Shown here: one piece after another, positions 33,064 through 42,805 of the stretch
Layout: every line of letters begins with the position of its first letter
Position numbering within the stretch: the stretch's first letter is position 1
DNA from: Nodularia sp034931045
GTDB taxonomy: Bacteria; Cyanobacteriota; Cyanobacteriia; Cyanobacteriales; Nostocaceae
Length of the DNA stretch: 64,000 nucleotides
Assembly (NCBI RefSeq): GCF_034931045.1
Contig: NZ_JAYGHH010000006.1
Span: 1 to 64,000, forward strand
Reading direction: 5' to 3'
The notes under the pieces: generated by a model
Told to the model about the DNA's origin: nothing
The model's input: only the letters and a program-made list of their open reading frames with translations
The model's database searches: none
Made by a program: the position numbers and the translations under genes

Positions 33064-34419
33064 TTAATAATTGCCTTGTTTGGCTAAATTTTTAAACTTT
33101 GTAAATTGCGGATCAAATAAAAGTTTCACAGTACCTGTGGGGCCGTTGCGGTGTTTAGCAATTATCACTTCTGCAATCCCACGATCAGGACTGTCAGGAT
33201 TATAATAATCATCGCGGTATAACATCACAACTAAATCCGCGTCTTGCTCAATACTCCCACTTTCCCGCAAATCCGACAACATGGGACGCTTATTTGTACG
33301 TGCTTCCACCCCACGACTCAACTGAGATAGGGCAATTACTGGTACAGATAATTCACGAGCTAAACCTTTCAAAGAACGGGTGATTTTTGATAACTCTTGA
33401 ACGCGGTTATCACCAGCACCCTCCATTAATTGCAGGTAATCTATAACAATTAATCCTAAGTCACTTCCCTGTTCGGCTTGCAATCGCCTGGCCTGGCTAC
33501 GCATTTGGGTGATGGTAATATTTGCCGTGTCATCAATAAAAATGGGCATTTCTGAAAGCATCCCAATAGCACGGCTTAAAGGTTCCCATTGTGTTTGACT
33601 AATGCGCCCACTCCGCAGATAACCAGTTTCAATTCCCGCTTCACTAGCCAATAATCTCTGTACTAGCTGTTCTTTAGACATTTCTAAACTGAAAAAGGCT
33701 ATCGGTAATTTATAACCAGCTGCAATATTGTGAGCCAAATTCAAGCAAAATGCTGTTTTCCCCATTGATGGTCTACCGGCAATAATGATTAAATCAGAAC
33801 GCTGGAAACCACTGGTTAGGGAATCTAAATCATAGAAGCCGCAAGGAATACCAGGTAAGGCAATGCCTTGGTGACGAGTTTCAATATCTTGAAAAGTATT
33901 AATCAGGGTATCCGAAATGTGAGTTAAACCTGATTGGGGACGTTCTTGAGTAACACCAAAAACTTTTTGTTCAGCTTCATCTAAAACTATTGGTAATTCT
34001 TTCTCTGTTTCGTAACCAAGATGAACAATTTCGTTACCAGATTTAATTAACTGCCGCCGCAGGTACTTTTCCATTACCAAGCCGGCTAAGGCATCAATGT
34101 TAACGGCTGACACTGTGCGGTCTACGAGAGTGGCTAATTTGTTTCTGCCTCCAATGCGGGCGAGGATATCGTTATCAGACAGCCAACTGGTAACTGAAAG
34201 TAAGTCTGTGGGTTTACCTTGAGCGTGAAGGCGCAGCGCTGCTTGATAGATATCTTTGTGAGCGCTGATGTAAAATGCTATTGGTAAGAGGCGATCGCTC
34301 ACTCTCCCAATGGCTTCTGGATCTAGTAAAATTCCCCCCAAAATCGCTTCTTCTGCTTCAATATTTTGGGGTGGTAGGCGATCGCTACCATCACCTTGAA
34401 AACTCAGTTCTTCAGACAT
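33064..34419 (-). CDS. dnaB: Replicative DNA helicase DnaB
   Basis: Hexameric helicase that unwinds DNA at the replication fork. The N-terminal domain begins RLPPQNIEAEEAILGGILLDPEAI. The RecA-like C-terminal domain has Walker A GRPSMGKTAFCLNLA, AFFSLEMSKEQLVQRLL, Walker B LIVIDYLQLMEG, and the DnaB motif IALSQLSRGVEARTNKRPMLSDLRESGSIEQDAD. Length 451 is normal, and there is no intein, although dnaB genes of some cyanobacteria have one at the Walker A or later sites. Start at 34419 (ATG); two codons upstream lies a TTG in frame. Confidence 0.96.
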   Translation of the reverse strand: MSEELSFQGDGSDRLPPQNIEAEEAILGGILLDPEAIGRVSDRLLPIAFYISAHKDIYQAALRLHAQGKPTDLLSVTSWLSDNDILARIGGRNKLATLVDRTVSAVNIDALAGLVMEKYLRRQLIKSGNEIVHLGYETEKELPIVLDEAEQKVFGVTQERPQSGLTHISDTLINTFQDIETRHQGIALPGIPCGFYDLDSLTSGFQRSDLIIIAGRPSMGKTAFCLNLAHNIAAGYKLPIAFFSLEMSKEQLVQRLLASEAGIETGYLRSGRISQTQWEPLSRAIGMLSEMPIFIDDTANITITQMRSQARRLQAEQGSDLGLIVIDYLQLMEGAGDNRVQELSKITRSLKGLARELSVPVIALSQLSRGVEARTNKRPMLSDLRESGSIEQDADLVVMLYRDDYYNPDSPDRGIAEVIIAKHRNGPTGTVKLLFDPQFTKFKNLAKQGNY

Positions 34420-34643
34420 AAGCAATTTTAGTTGGGAGATTTTGGATTTTAGCTTGGGGTTTACTATTACCCTTATAATCCAAAATTTAGGAAATCATTC
34501 TGTAGTGGTAAAGTTACCTGAAAAACTGTTGAGTAGAAAGTACTGTGAGCGTAGTCCGTGCTGAGTCCGAAAAAGCACTTGTGGTGCTGAATCAGGAAAT
34601 TTCATATTCTTTCTTCTTACTCAGCACTCAGCACTACTAAAAG

Positions 34644-35102
34644 TTAGCTGGCTACAACTTCAATATTAACTTGAGCTGTTACGTCAGAATGTAGCTTGAC
34701 TTCTGCTTGATAAGTCCCTAGATGGTTAATATCAGGAATGGTAATCCCACGTCGATCAATTTCTTGACTGGTAGCGGCTTGAATTGCATCTGCGACATCT
34801 TGGGTGGTAACTGTACCAAAAATTGCTTCGTTTTCACCAAGGGGTTTAGCAATTTGCAAACTGCCAATTTTTTCTAAAGCTGCTTTTTGTTCTAAAGCTT
34901 GTTGACGAAGTTCTAATTGGCGTTGACGCTCTTTCTCGCGACGGCGTTCTACTTGTTTGAGAATTCCGGGAGTAGCATGGGTTGCTAAATTCTGGGGAAT
35001 GAGATAATTACGCGCATAGCCGGGAGCTACGTCTACTAAATCGCCTAATTTTCCCAGCTTGCTAATATCTTGATTTAAAACTAACTGTACACGTTTCGCC
35101 AT
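34644..35102 (-). CDS. rplI: Ribosomal protein bL9
   Basis: Large-subunit protein that binds 23S rRNA near the L1 stalk. The 152-residue product starts MAKRVQLVLNQDISKLGKLGDLVDVAPGYARNYLIP, the well-known L9 N-terminal domain, continues with a long central helix rich in Arg, Gln and Glu, and ends with the C-terminal domain (LGENEAIFGTVTTQDVADAI, LHSDVTAQVNIEVVA). I use the start at 35102; the frame extends to 35165, but the added residues are not part of the family. It lies upstream of dnaB on the same strand, a common order in bacteria, so the two may be cotranscribed. Confidence 0.95.
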   Translation of the reverse strand: MAKRVQLVLNQDISKLGKLGDLVDVAPGYARNYLIPQNLATHATPGILKQVERRREKERQRQLELRQQALEQKAALEKIGSLQIAKPLGENEAIFGTVTTQDVADAIQAATSQEIDRRGITIPDINHLGTYQAEVKLHSDVTAQVNIEVVAS

Positions 35103-35318
35103 CGGTTTCGTTTTTTCCTGTAAAATCTGATTAACTTGGGTTTTAGCAGCATAGCTTACAATCACCAGCAGCTTTGCTTATAACCTAAAGCTTACAGATC
35201 CTAGCGAATCGTAGGGTGCGATCGCAACTATTTATTCATCCAAAAATTCAGATGCGATCGCATCGCCGCATTTTGCTATCGTCTCAGGTGGGGCAAAATC
35301 CATTGCACTGGACTAGAA

Positions 35319-36260
35319 TTAATCGCTTAAAACGTCTTTTTTCAGTTTACGAAATTGATTTTTCACTTGATCGAGGGTTGCTTGCAACTGACTTTTTTCT
35401 GCTGGTGCGGGTATATTCGCCGCAGGTAGCGCTGGATTGAGATGACGGTAATGTTCCCAAGTTTGCCAGTAAGGACAGCCGGGTTGAATCCGAATCCCCG
35501 CCCAATGCAGGTATTGTAGTGATTGATTGACTGTAGGATCAAAGAGAATATTACCTTCAGCCTGAAAGTGTGGTGTTCCTGCCCAATTGCCCGGTGCTTT
35601 ACCCTCTCTGCGAACTACATTAAAGCGACGTGGAATCCGCTTCAGCAACATATAGTTAATAATTGGTTGGTCAGAGGTCTTTTCGGAAAAATCAAAGTAT
35701 TCTGGATGGGCTGCACACTCGCTAAAAATTTCGTATAGATCATTTTCCGAGACTAAATTTTTCTTAGAACCCCAAAAACCACCATTAAAAATATCTTTAA
35801 CTTCTGTTTCAGTAAATATTTTATCTTCTAATACTTGGGAACTAAAAACATTTTTGATTCCGCCCAAATGTTGATAATCGCAACAAATAAAATCTGATGT
35901 GGCCAGATAGTTCAAATTATCAATGATTTTTTCAAAAACGACGATATCAGTATCAATGTACAAAAATTCATCAAAGGGACCAAACCAACAAGCCTGCTTC
36001 CGAAATTGATTAGGGCGAGCGAAAAATTTACCCCCAAAAGTTTCATGTAATTTTCCCGCTAGACGATCAATAAAATCTAAGTCTTCATAAACTTTTACGC
36101 GATAATGTTGCTTCAGTGTGTCGGCTATTTGATGATAATTATCATCATAAGGAATCATGATAATGGGTGTATCTGCATCATGTAACCTGATACTATTCAA
36201 GAGAGCGATCGCCTGATCTAAAACCTTGTCATTAGCAATAATATAGATTCCGCGAGTCAT
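35319..36260 (-). CDS. GT-A-like glycosyltransferase, Npun_R2821/Npun_R2822-type
   Basis: 313 residues from the ATG at 36260, which has GGAGG 9 bases ahead and lies 1 bp after the stop of the upstream paralogue. It begins with a nucleotide-sugar-type Rossmann half (GIYIIANDKVLDQAIALLNSIR), has a DxD-like motif in EFLYIDTDIVVF, then FNGGFWGSKKNL and DQPIINYMLLKRIPRRFNVV, as in glycogenin-like GT-A enzymes. The C-terminus is a basic helix. I recall the Npun_R2821/Npun_R2822 name for a pair of cyanobacterial proteins like this. The gene is the last of the glycan cluster. Donor and acceptor are unknown. Confidence 0.65.
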   Translation of the reverse strand: MTRGIYIIANDKVLDQAIALLNSIRLHDADTPIIMIPYDDNYHQIADTLKQHYRVKVYEDLDFIDRLAGKLHETFGGKFFARPNQFRKQACWFGPFDEFLYIDTDIVVFEKIIDNLNYLATSDFICCDYQHLGGIKNVFSSQVLEDKIFTETEVKDIFNGGFWGSKKNLVSENDLYEIFSECAAHPEYFDFSEKTSDQPIINYMLLKRIPRRFNVVRREGKAPGNWAGTPHFQAEGNILFDPTVNQSLQYLHWAGIRIQPGCPYWQTWEHYRHLNPALPAANIPAPAEKSQLQATLDQVKNQFRKLKKDVLSD

Positions 36261-36261
36261 G

Positions 36262-37266
36262 TTATTTACCTCCACCTGTTAATCCTAACTTTTTTAAAAC
36301 TTTTGTAGCTAAACTGGGAGAGGCGTTATAAGCCTTGGCCTTAGTTGTAAACTTTGGTCGCTTGTCTGGTTCATGCAGATAGCGATAATATAAAAAAATA
36401 TCCCGATAAGGAAAATCAATATTTTCTCCTTCACAAACTCGCTGGAATAACTTAGAACTCAAGCCAATATAGTGAAGATAAGTTAATCGTTTACCTTTGT
36501 CATATAAGATATTATCTTGCGCCTGAAAATGCTCAGAAATTACACAACAGCCTGTTTTTTCAGATTCTGGAAGTTCTAGAGCCAAATTACAATTAGAGAT
36601 TCCTGAACGCATGACCATATAATTTAGAATAGTTTGGTCAGGAGCCATAGTGTAAAGAATTTCAGCTTCTCCTTGGCAAAGTTTTTCTAGTAACAATTCT
36701 TGCATTTGGACATCGAAAACCCCTTTTTTAGACGCATAAAATCCCGAACAGAATATTTCTGTTTGCAGTTGTTGTGGTGTAAATATTTCTGTTAATTTTG
36801 CAGAAGATTGATTATACACATGAGATAAATCTGTGTACTGAAAATCATATACTACCCAGTCACAATATTCTAACTGGTGAAAAATTTTTGTTAATGGACT
36901 CATTAATAAAGTATCAGCATCCATATAAACGAAACGGTCAAACGGCCCATCAAAAGCACCGTAACGTCTATGTGTTCCCACTCGATGATACTTATCATTC
37001 CCGAATTTCGACCAATGTTCTATGGCTGTGGGATGTGCGTCCCAAATCTTGCAAATAAATTCATCCCATCTCTGAATTGATTCTCGATCATCGTAAATTT
37101 GCACTTGGGGACGATGAGCAATTTCCGCAGCTATTTTTGCTGTATTGTGATCATAGGGATAAATGCAAACTGGCATTTCCTGTCCATAAATTGCTTCTAT
37201 ACTGTTGAGTAAAGCAATGACTTGTTCATAAACTTGGTCATTGGCAAGAGTACAAATACCATCCAT
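36262..37266 (-). CDS. GT-A-like glycosyltransferase, paralogue of the next gene
   Basis: 334 residues. Starts DGICTLANDQVYEQVIALLNSIEAIYG, a parallel of the downstream gene, with the DxD-like motif in RFVYMDADTLLM, then FYASKKGVF and MAPDQTILNYMVMRSG. The two proteins share layout but are only distantly similar, so the duplication is old. It is followed after 1 bp by the paralogue's start, so the two are translated together and may form a complex or act on the same chain in succession. Assignment as glycosyltransferase rests on fold-level similarity. Confidence 0.65.
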   Translation of the reverse strand: MDGICTLANDQVYEQVIALLNSIEAIYGQEMPVCIYPYDHNTAKIAAEIAHRPQVQIYDDRESIQRWDEFICKIWDAHPTAIEHWSKFGNDKYHRVGTHRRYGAFDGPFDRFVYMDADTLLMSPLTKIFHQLEYCDWVVYDFQYTDLSHVYNQSSAKLTEIFTPQQLQTEIFCSGFYASKKGVFDVQMQELLLEKLCQGEAEILYTMAPDQTILNYMVMRSGISNCNLALELPESEKTGCCVISEHFQAQDNILYDKGKRLTYLHYIGLSSKLFQRVCEGENIDFPYRDIFLYYRYLHEPDKRPKFTTKAKAYNASPSLATKVLKKLGLTGGGK

Positions 37267-37281
37267 ATAAAAATCCTAAAT

Positions 37282-38244
37282 TTATTCAGAAACTTTACCG
37301 ACAAATTCCGATAACCAGTTAAGTAGATTCAATTTATGTAAAATAATTTGTCTAGCTTCTGCGATCGCATCTTTAGCAGCGTACCAAGCATCAGGAGTAG
37401 CTGTCACTTCCTGAATGTAGGCCAGACCTTTAGCATCTAAACTAGGTAAGCGTAAAAAACTACCCGGTGGTAATAATTTATCAGCTGCTGGACCACCATA
37501 GTAAATAGGTAGACACCATGCTAACAAAGCATCCCAAAGTTTCTCACTCACATACCAATTGTTATCAGCATAGTTTTCAATTGACAGATTATAATAATAC
37601 GGTGCCATACCATACCATTTATTACCCAATTCACCAGACGTTTTTACCCATTTTGGCAAACCACGTCCATACAAGTCAAATTTAAGATGATTCTCTTGTA
37701 AAGATTGTAAAAAGTCCAATCTTTGGCGATGGTTAGCTGTGCGACTAATTCCAGAAGTAATCCAACTACAAGGAGCAACTTTTTCCGGTGGAGGCATTTC
37801 ATTCAATTCTCGGAATGAGTTTGCATGATACCAAATTGCAGGCATATAGTCAGGAATGGGGGCGAAATCATCAGGGCCGGAAATATAACCGCAATATTTT
37901 TGAGCTTCTTGATAATTGAACTGATTTCGGTCAACAATCTCACTTAATGGTGGTTCTCGTAATAGGTATATCACCCGTTCTGGAGCAATTCCTTTGAGGA
38001 CAGAGTTGATGTTTAATTCTGATTTTTGTCGTTTTTGATTTAACTGTTCCCACCAAGATTTTGGTTGGGGAGGTTTGGGAAAGTCAAACTGATACATCAG
38101 CAGAAAATCTGGTTTTGATGCCAGCGCCTGCATTTGTATGTTATCCCAAACACCAAATTGATGGGGGGTTTGTTGCCAGAGCCAATCGCCTCTTTTTTCC
38201 AGAGCGCGATAACTACTAATCATACCAACAGTTTTTTTCGCCAT
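37282..38244 (-). CDS. GT10-like fucosyltransferase-type glycosyltransferase
   Basis: 320 residues. The C-terminal half has the alpha-1,3-fucosyltransferase (GT10) signature: FDLYGRGLPKWV, YYYNLSIENYADNNWYVSEK, LWDALLAWCLPIYYGGP, ending in a helical tail. In the family the Asn-Tyr and Glu-Lys residues around SIENY...EKLWD bind GDP-sugar. It would add fucose or a similar sugar to a glycan. It starts 95 bp downstream of the pyruvyl transferase gene's end, and its own end is 15 bp from the start of the next gene. Confidence 0.8.
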   Translation of the reverse strand: MAKKTVGMISSYRALEKRGDWLWQQTPHQFGVWDNIQMQALASKPDFLLMYQFDFPKPPQPKSWWEQLNQKRQKSELNINSVLKGIAPERVIYLLREPPLSEIVDRNQFNYQEAQKYCGYISGPDDFAPIPDYMPAIWYHANSFRELNEMPPPEKVAPCSWITSGISRTANHRQRLDFLQSLQENHLKFDLYGRGLPKWVKTSGELGNKWYGMAPYYYNLSIENYADNNWYVSEKLWDALLAWCLPIYYGGPAADKLLPPGSFLRLPSLDAKGLAYIQEVTATPDAWYAAKDAIAEARQIILHKLNLLNWLSEFVGKVSE

Positions 38245-38339
38245 TGCTTTTTTAATTCTTAATTATCGATTTGTGGACTAAGCTCAGTGTATTTATTTTT
38301 TAATAAATTCTTTTTCATATTCTTTTAATATTGGCTCAT

Positions 38340-39209
38340 TCATGAATCTAAAATATTTAATATTTCAGAGTAGTAGTTATGATTATTAACCCGATTTTCC
38401 TGAAGACTCTCAGGATAAGTACGGCAAAGTTTTAAGGCATCTTGCCAACCATCAGTTTGACACGAAAATTTGTTTTTATACGAGAATTCCCACAAGGTTT
38501 TTTTGAATAACGACAGCTTAATTTTTTGCTGTAACCACTTGGAAATAGGAAATATTCCAGGTGGATGCTTGAGAGTATAGAATTTACTACTAAATGGAAA
38601 AGATAAAACTTTTCTTCCCAGTAATGTACCCCAGTATGCGCCATGATAAGAACTAGTTAATATAGTTTCACCAGAACCCAGAAAATCCAAAATCTCCTCC
38701 AAGTTTTGATTATTATTAGTCATTTGAGGAAAATTACCAATTTTGATTTGAAACTTTTTATGTGAAAAAACTACAAATTCATGTTTAATTTCTCGCTTTT
38801 TATCAAATTCTGGATGCATACAACTAGGGCAAGGTACCCAATTATATTTATAGTTAAAATCTCTGATGCCAACCAAGTCAAAATTGCTCAAATATTGAGA
38901 GTAGTCAAAATTTTGAAGTTTTTGCAGATCAAAACTACTTCCGTATATCTGTTGTCCAATTCCCCAAGCAATTAACTTTGTATGTGATTTTGTTTCCATC
39001 AGTTTGGTAAGAGCAGGTAAAAACGGAGAGTATAAAAGCCCACCTCCACCAACAATAATGTGTTTATCTCTTATTTCATCAATATTGATTGTCCGGATAT
39101 CTGCTTGTTCAACTGAGTATCCAGGAAAAGTAAAATATTTTGTAGGTGCAGAAAATAAATCTCCGATATTCGTGTGATCAATCACATGGTAATTAATAAT
39201 GGATTTCAT
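38340..39209 (-). CDS. Polysaccharide pyruvyl transferase-like protein
   Basis: 289 residues. Begins SIINYHVIDHTNIGDLFSAPTKYF, then IIVGGGGLLYSPFL and AWGIGQQIYG, the glycine-rich loops of the PF04230 family, and ends with FLGSGETILTSSYHGAYWGTLLGRKVLSFPF, including the His-Gly of SSYHG. Members put a pyruvate ketal on sugars of exopolysaccharides. The Cys-rich piece PCPSCMHPEF in the middle is typical of a group of relatives. It is in the middle of the glycan cluster. Base composition is more AT-rich than the flanks, as in several genes of the cluster. Confidence 0.8.
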   Translation of the reverse strand: MKSIINYHVIDHTNIGDLFSAPTKYFTFPGYSVEQADIRTINIDEIRDKHIIVGGGGLLYSPFLPALTKLMETKSHTKLIAWGIGQQIYGSSFDLQKLQNFDYSQYLSNFDLVGIRDFNYKYNWVPCPSCMHPEFDKKREIKHEFVVFSHKKFQIKIGNFPQMTNNNQNLEEILDFLGSGETILTSSYHGAYWGTLLGRKVLSFPFSSKFYTLKHPPGIFPISKWLQQKIKLSLFKKTLWEFSYKNKFSCQTDGWQDALKLCRTYPESLQENRVNNHNYYSEILNILDS

Positions 39210-39259
39210 AACGTTAAGAATTTTTTAGCAAAATTTGTGTCAAGTATAGTGATCATAAA

Positions 39260-40393
39260 TTAATAAGTGGGAGTTTCTAATTTTGGATCAAAATAGGAAG
39301 CCACAACATCATTTATCTCTGACATGAATCTCTGAGTAGAAAATAAATCTTTTTGCTGATTCAGCGATTGAAGTAATTTGTTTTGTTTAGCCGAATTACT
39401 TAAAACATCAATAATTTTCTCTACAGCTTCTTGTTCATTATTAAAAAATAATTCTTGATTATGTTGACCTACTATTTCAATTTGCCCCCCTTCACTTTTT
39501 ACAAAAGGAACTGCACCAGCTTTCACCATTTCTGCAATAGATATCCCAAAAGGTTCTTGCTTGAAGTGAATCCCGTATTTACATTTACCTAACACTTGAA
39601 TGTACTCTTTATAGGGAAGATTTTCATGTAATGTAATCCAATCTGAATTTTGTTTCACCATTTTTTTGACTAAATTCAGATATTTCCATTCATAAAAACC
39701 TCCTCCTCCTCCTGTTATATGTAGCTGAATATCAAAGCCTCTTTCACGAACCGTCTTGAGAATTTTTATGACTTTATGGGGCTGTTTAGCTTCTACTATT
39801 CTGCCACTGCAAATGAATGCTTCTTCTTTATCCATCCAATCTATATCAGGGGTTTCTATAACAACTGGGGGATACACTACAACATTAGCATTAATTCCAT
39901 AGTGCTTATTGAAATTATCTGCAACACAATAAGAATTAGCGATAGAAATGTTTTGGAGTAGTTGTTTTTGAGAAAAAGCCGATATTTTTCTGTGAAAAGG
40001 TTTACCTTCAAGAACTTTGATCCAATGTACATACTGAATTCCTTTTTGACCCATATCCATTGCATTATATCCAGACATAACTAGGTCATATTTATGGCTA
40101 TTTTGCTTAAATATACGAATTAAAAGATGAAAAAATAGCATTCGGAAATTATTGTTTTTGGCCATAATTAAATAACAAATAATGTCCAAAAATGGGGGGA
40201 GTATACTCTTAATTTTGATATCTTCGTCAAAAATACTTGTTCCATACATAGAATTAAGTTTTTTAAGTTGAATATCTCCTAAAGTAAATAATGTGATGTC
40301 ATACTGGTCTTTTAATGCTTGGATAATCCATAACCCTACTGCTTCCGCACCACCACCCATGAAATATGGATAATAGATAGCTATTTTTTTCAT
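39260..40393 (-). CDS. GT-B (GT4-type) glycosyltransferase
   Basis: 377 residues with the start at 40393 (MKKIAIYYPYFMGGGAEAVG); a TTG two codons upstream is also in frame. The first loop GGGAEAVG and the C-terminal EPFGISIAEMVKAGAVPFV are the GT4 nucleotide-sugar signature (EX7E), with AFICSGRIVEAKQPHKVIKILK as the hinge. Resembles ALG11-like mannosyltransferases. It would transfer a hexose in synthesis of the polysaccharide. No membrane helix. Confidence 0.85.
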   Translation of the reverse strand: MKKIAIYYPYFMGGGAEAVGLWIIQALKDQYDITLFTLGDIQLKKLNSMYGTSIFDEDIKIKSILPPFLDIICYLIMAKNNNFRMLFFHLLIRIFKQNSHKYDLVMSGYNAMDMGQKGIQYVHWIKVLEGKPFHRKISAFSQKQLLQNISIANSYCVADNFNKHYGINANVVVYPPVVIETPDIDWMDKEEAFICSGRIVEAKQPHKVIKILKTVRERGFDIQLHITGGGGGFYEWKYLNLVKKMVKQNSDWITLHENLPYKEYIQVLGKCKYGIHFKQEPFGISIAEMVKAGAVPFVKSEGGQIEIVGQHNQELFFNNEQEAVEKIIDVLSNSAKQNKLLQSLNQQKDLFSTQRFMSEINDVVASYFDPKLETPTY

Positions 40394-40477
40394 AATCAAT
40401 TTCTCTGTTGTTATCTAGAACTTCTTACTAAAGATTCAGGTCTACAATCGCTAATGATATTTTTATTTATACATATT

Positions 40478-42715
40478 TTAGATTTTTTCTAGTGTTTCCA
40501 CACTATCCAGTAAATAAATAGCTAAATGATATGAGTCAGTAATTAATTCATTTTGTTGTTGCACATTATCTACTAAATCATCTGCAAGTAAAACTAGGTG
40601 GTTGATCATATTCTTGAGTTTTGTTTGAACTTCTTCAAAGATTTGCCTAGTGTTTTGCTCATGATCATTAATTTTATAAATTTTGTTCAGAAATGCCGAT
40701 GATTGCCAGCTATTTTGTAATTGAATACTCTCTTGAAAAATTTCAATATTTGTAATAATTCTCAATGTTGATTTGTAAGATTCATTCAGTAATTCTTGCC
40801 TTTCTTGGGCATCATCTACCATGCCATCGGCTAAGAGTCTCAGGCAACCAATGATGGAGTTCAAGCGTGTACGAATTTCGTAAGAAATCCGCACAAAAAG
40901 TTGATGAGAGTTGCGAGAAACTTCTGCTTGTTCGCCAAATTGCATTTGATAGAGGCGCGAATAGTAACCATCTTTTTGTAAAAGTTCGTTATGGGTTCCT
41001 AGTTCTACTACACGTCCCTGATCAAATACGGCAATTTGATGAGCTTTTTGGACGGTAGAAAGACGGTGAGCAATTACTAAAGTGGTGCGATCGCGGCTTA
41101 AATCATCTATTGCCTCTTGCACTAAACGCTCTGATACAGTATCTAATGCTGAGGTAGCTTCATCTAAAATCAGAATTTCTGGGTTTTGCAACAAAGCCCT
41201 TGCAATGGCTAGGCGTTGGCGCTGCCCACCGGATAACATGACACCGCGATCGCCAATCATGGTGTCTAAGCCTTGGGGTAATTTGCTAATAAATTCATAG
41301 GCATTAGCTCGTTTACTGGCTGTGATAATTTCTTGGTCACTAGCACCGGGTTTGCCGTAGGCAATGTTATGTTTTACTGACTCATTGAAAAGAAAAGTAT
41401 CTTGACTGACGATACCCATTGCCTTACGCAAAGTTTTGATATTAAATTGACGTAAATCAATCCCATCAATAGCAATATAGCCAGATACAGGGTCATAAAA
41501 TCTCGGCAATAAATCAGCTAGAGTTGATTTACCAGCACCAGAACTACCTACTAAAGCTAAAGTAGTGCCTTTTGGTAAGTATAAATTTACATCCTTTAAC
41601 ACTAACTGATCATGGCCAGGATACGCAAAAGATATATGATTGAAATGTACTCCTTCCTGTAATTGTGTATAAGATATATTGCCGTTTGGCATTAATGGTT
41701 TATCATGGCGCTGTAAAAAATCAGCCACCATATCCACACTAGCTGAGTTATTAGCAAAGCTACTGCGAAGTGTATTTAACTGTGACACAAAAGGTAGCAG
41801 CCGCAGTAGGACTAATAGATATGTCAGGAGAACAGCTGAAAGCGAAGCAACTTGCTCTGCAAATAAAATTCTGCCTATAAATACAATCAAAATTAAAGAT
41901 ATCAGCCCCGCAACTTCGCTGATTGGGGCAATAATATTAGCATTTACCTGTGACTTAAATTCTGCTGTTTCACGGGCTTGAATTAATTCATTAATGTTTT
42001 GATAAGTTAAATCTTCATTCGCAGTTGCTTTAACTAAACGAATTCCGCTCAAGGTTTCTATCAGATTGTTAGTGAGCGTTTTAGACATTTCGGTTAACAA
42101 CTTACCAAAATATTTAGAACGACTAATAGCAAACTGATTTACTAAGGTGACTCCAGCTAGTAAAATCGTGGATATAATCGTCAATTGCCAAGAAATTGAC
42201 AATAAAATAAATATAAAAACTAAAATTGTAATTACAAGTATTATTAATTTAAGTATATTATTTACAGAATTAGCAGCACGGGGAATTTCTCCATTCAGGC
42301 GATTCATTAAATCACCAAGTTTCAAATTTGTATAATAATTAATATCAATATCTAGTAGTAACTTTATACCTGCTTTACGCATATCGGAGGTCAGGGTTCG
42401 GGATACAGAACTAGATGCCAAGCTACTAGCATAACTAGAAGCATTTTTTAGAAAAATTATAAATATAATTGAGGTTGCCATCAATCCCAGTCGATAATTT
42501 TCAGGAAAATTATCAAATGGAGACATAATCCCTCTAATCAGGGGCGGAGCATTAGTTAAATCTATTTCTTGCCCTACTATTTTTAGAACTATTGGCACAA
42601 TCATGGCTGTGCTAATGCCATTAAATAAAGCTCCAGAAAATCCCAAGATTATTGTTAAAATAATTCTGCTTGGATAAGGCTTAATAAATGCGGTTAGTTG
42701 ATTAAGATTAGACAT
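40478..42715 (-). CDS. ABC exporter (fused permease-ATPase) with kinase-like tail
   Basis: 745 residues. Residues 1-320 form the six-helix permease of a type I ABC exporter (MsbA/HepA type). The ATPase is at 357-590: Walker A GSSGAGKSTLADLL (390-403), Q-loop SQDTFLF, signature LSGGQRQRLAIARALL (494-509), Walker B ILILDEATSALD (514-525) and the H-loop IAHRLS. About 150 further residues (594-745) are not part of normal exporters: one helical pair resembles the dimerisation domain of histidine kinases, SYEIRTRLNSIIGCLRLLADGMVDD, and a similar unit is repeated at 698-743. The phosphate-accepting His is replaced by Tyr612. In cyanobacteria HepA-like exporters deliver envelope polysaccharide; the surrounding glycan genes suggest the same here. 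Confidence 0.88.
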   Translation of the reverse strand: MSNLNQLTAFIKPYPSRIILTIILGFSGALFNGISTAMIVPIVLKIVGQEIDLTNAPPLIRGIMSPFDNFPENYRLGLMATSIIFIIFLKNASSYASSLASSSVSRTLTSDMRKAGIKLLLDIDINYYTNLKLGDLMNRLNGEIPRAANSVNNILKLIILVITILVFIFILLSISWQLTIISTILLAGVTLVNQFAISRSKYFGKLLTEMSKTLTNNLIETLSGIRLVKATANEDLTYQNINELIQARETAEFKSQVNANIIAPISEVAGLISLILIVFIGRILFAEQVASLSAVLLTYLLVLLRLLPFVSQLNTLRSSFANNSASVDMVADFLQRHDKPLMPNGNISYTQLQEGVHFNHISFAYPGHDQLVLKDVNLYLPKGTTLALVGSSGAGKSTLADLLPRFYDPVSGYIAIDGIDLRQFNIKTLRKAMGIVSQDTFLFNESVKHNIAYGKPGASDQEIITASKRANAYEFISKLPQGLDTMIGDRGVMLSGGQRQRLAIARALLQNPEILILDEATSALDTVSERLVQEAIDDLSRDRTTLVIAHRLSTVQKAHQIAVFDQGRVVELGTHNELLQKDGYYSRLYQMQFGEQAEVSRNSHQLFVRISYEIRTRLNSIIGCLRLLADGMVDDAQERQELLNESYKSTLRIITNIEIFQESIQLQNSWQSSAFLNKIYKINDHEQNTRQIFEEVQTKLKNMINHLVLLADDLVDNVQQQNELITDSYHLAIYLLDSVETLEKI

Positions 42716-42805
42716 AAATATTTTCGGAGAACCTTAGCAAATCGAACCGTCAAGATTTAATTTTTGATTTTCAGATTCCTGAAAACATTATAACTTTGTG
42801 AAAAT

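Noticed and set aside
33064..34419. Intein in dnaB
   Set aside because: Looked for because some cyanobacterial dnaB genes carry one; the Walker A and later motifs are uninterrupted and the length is normal.
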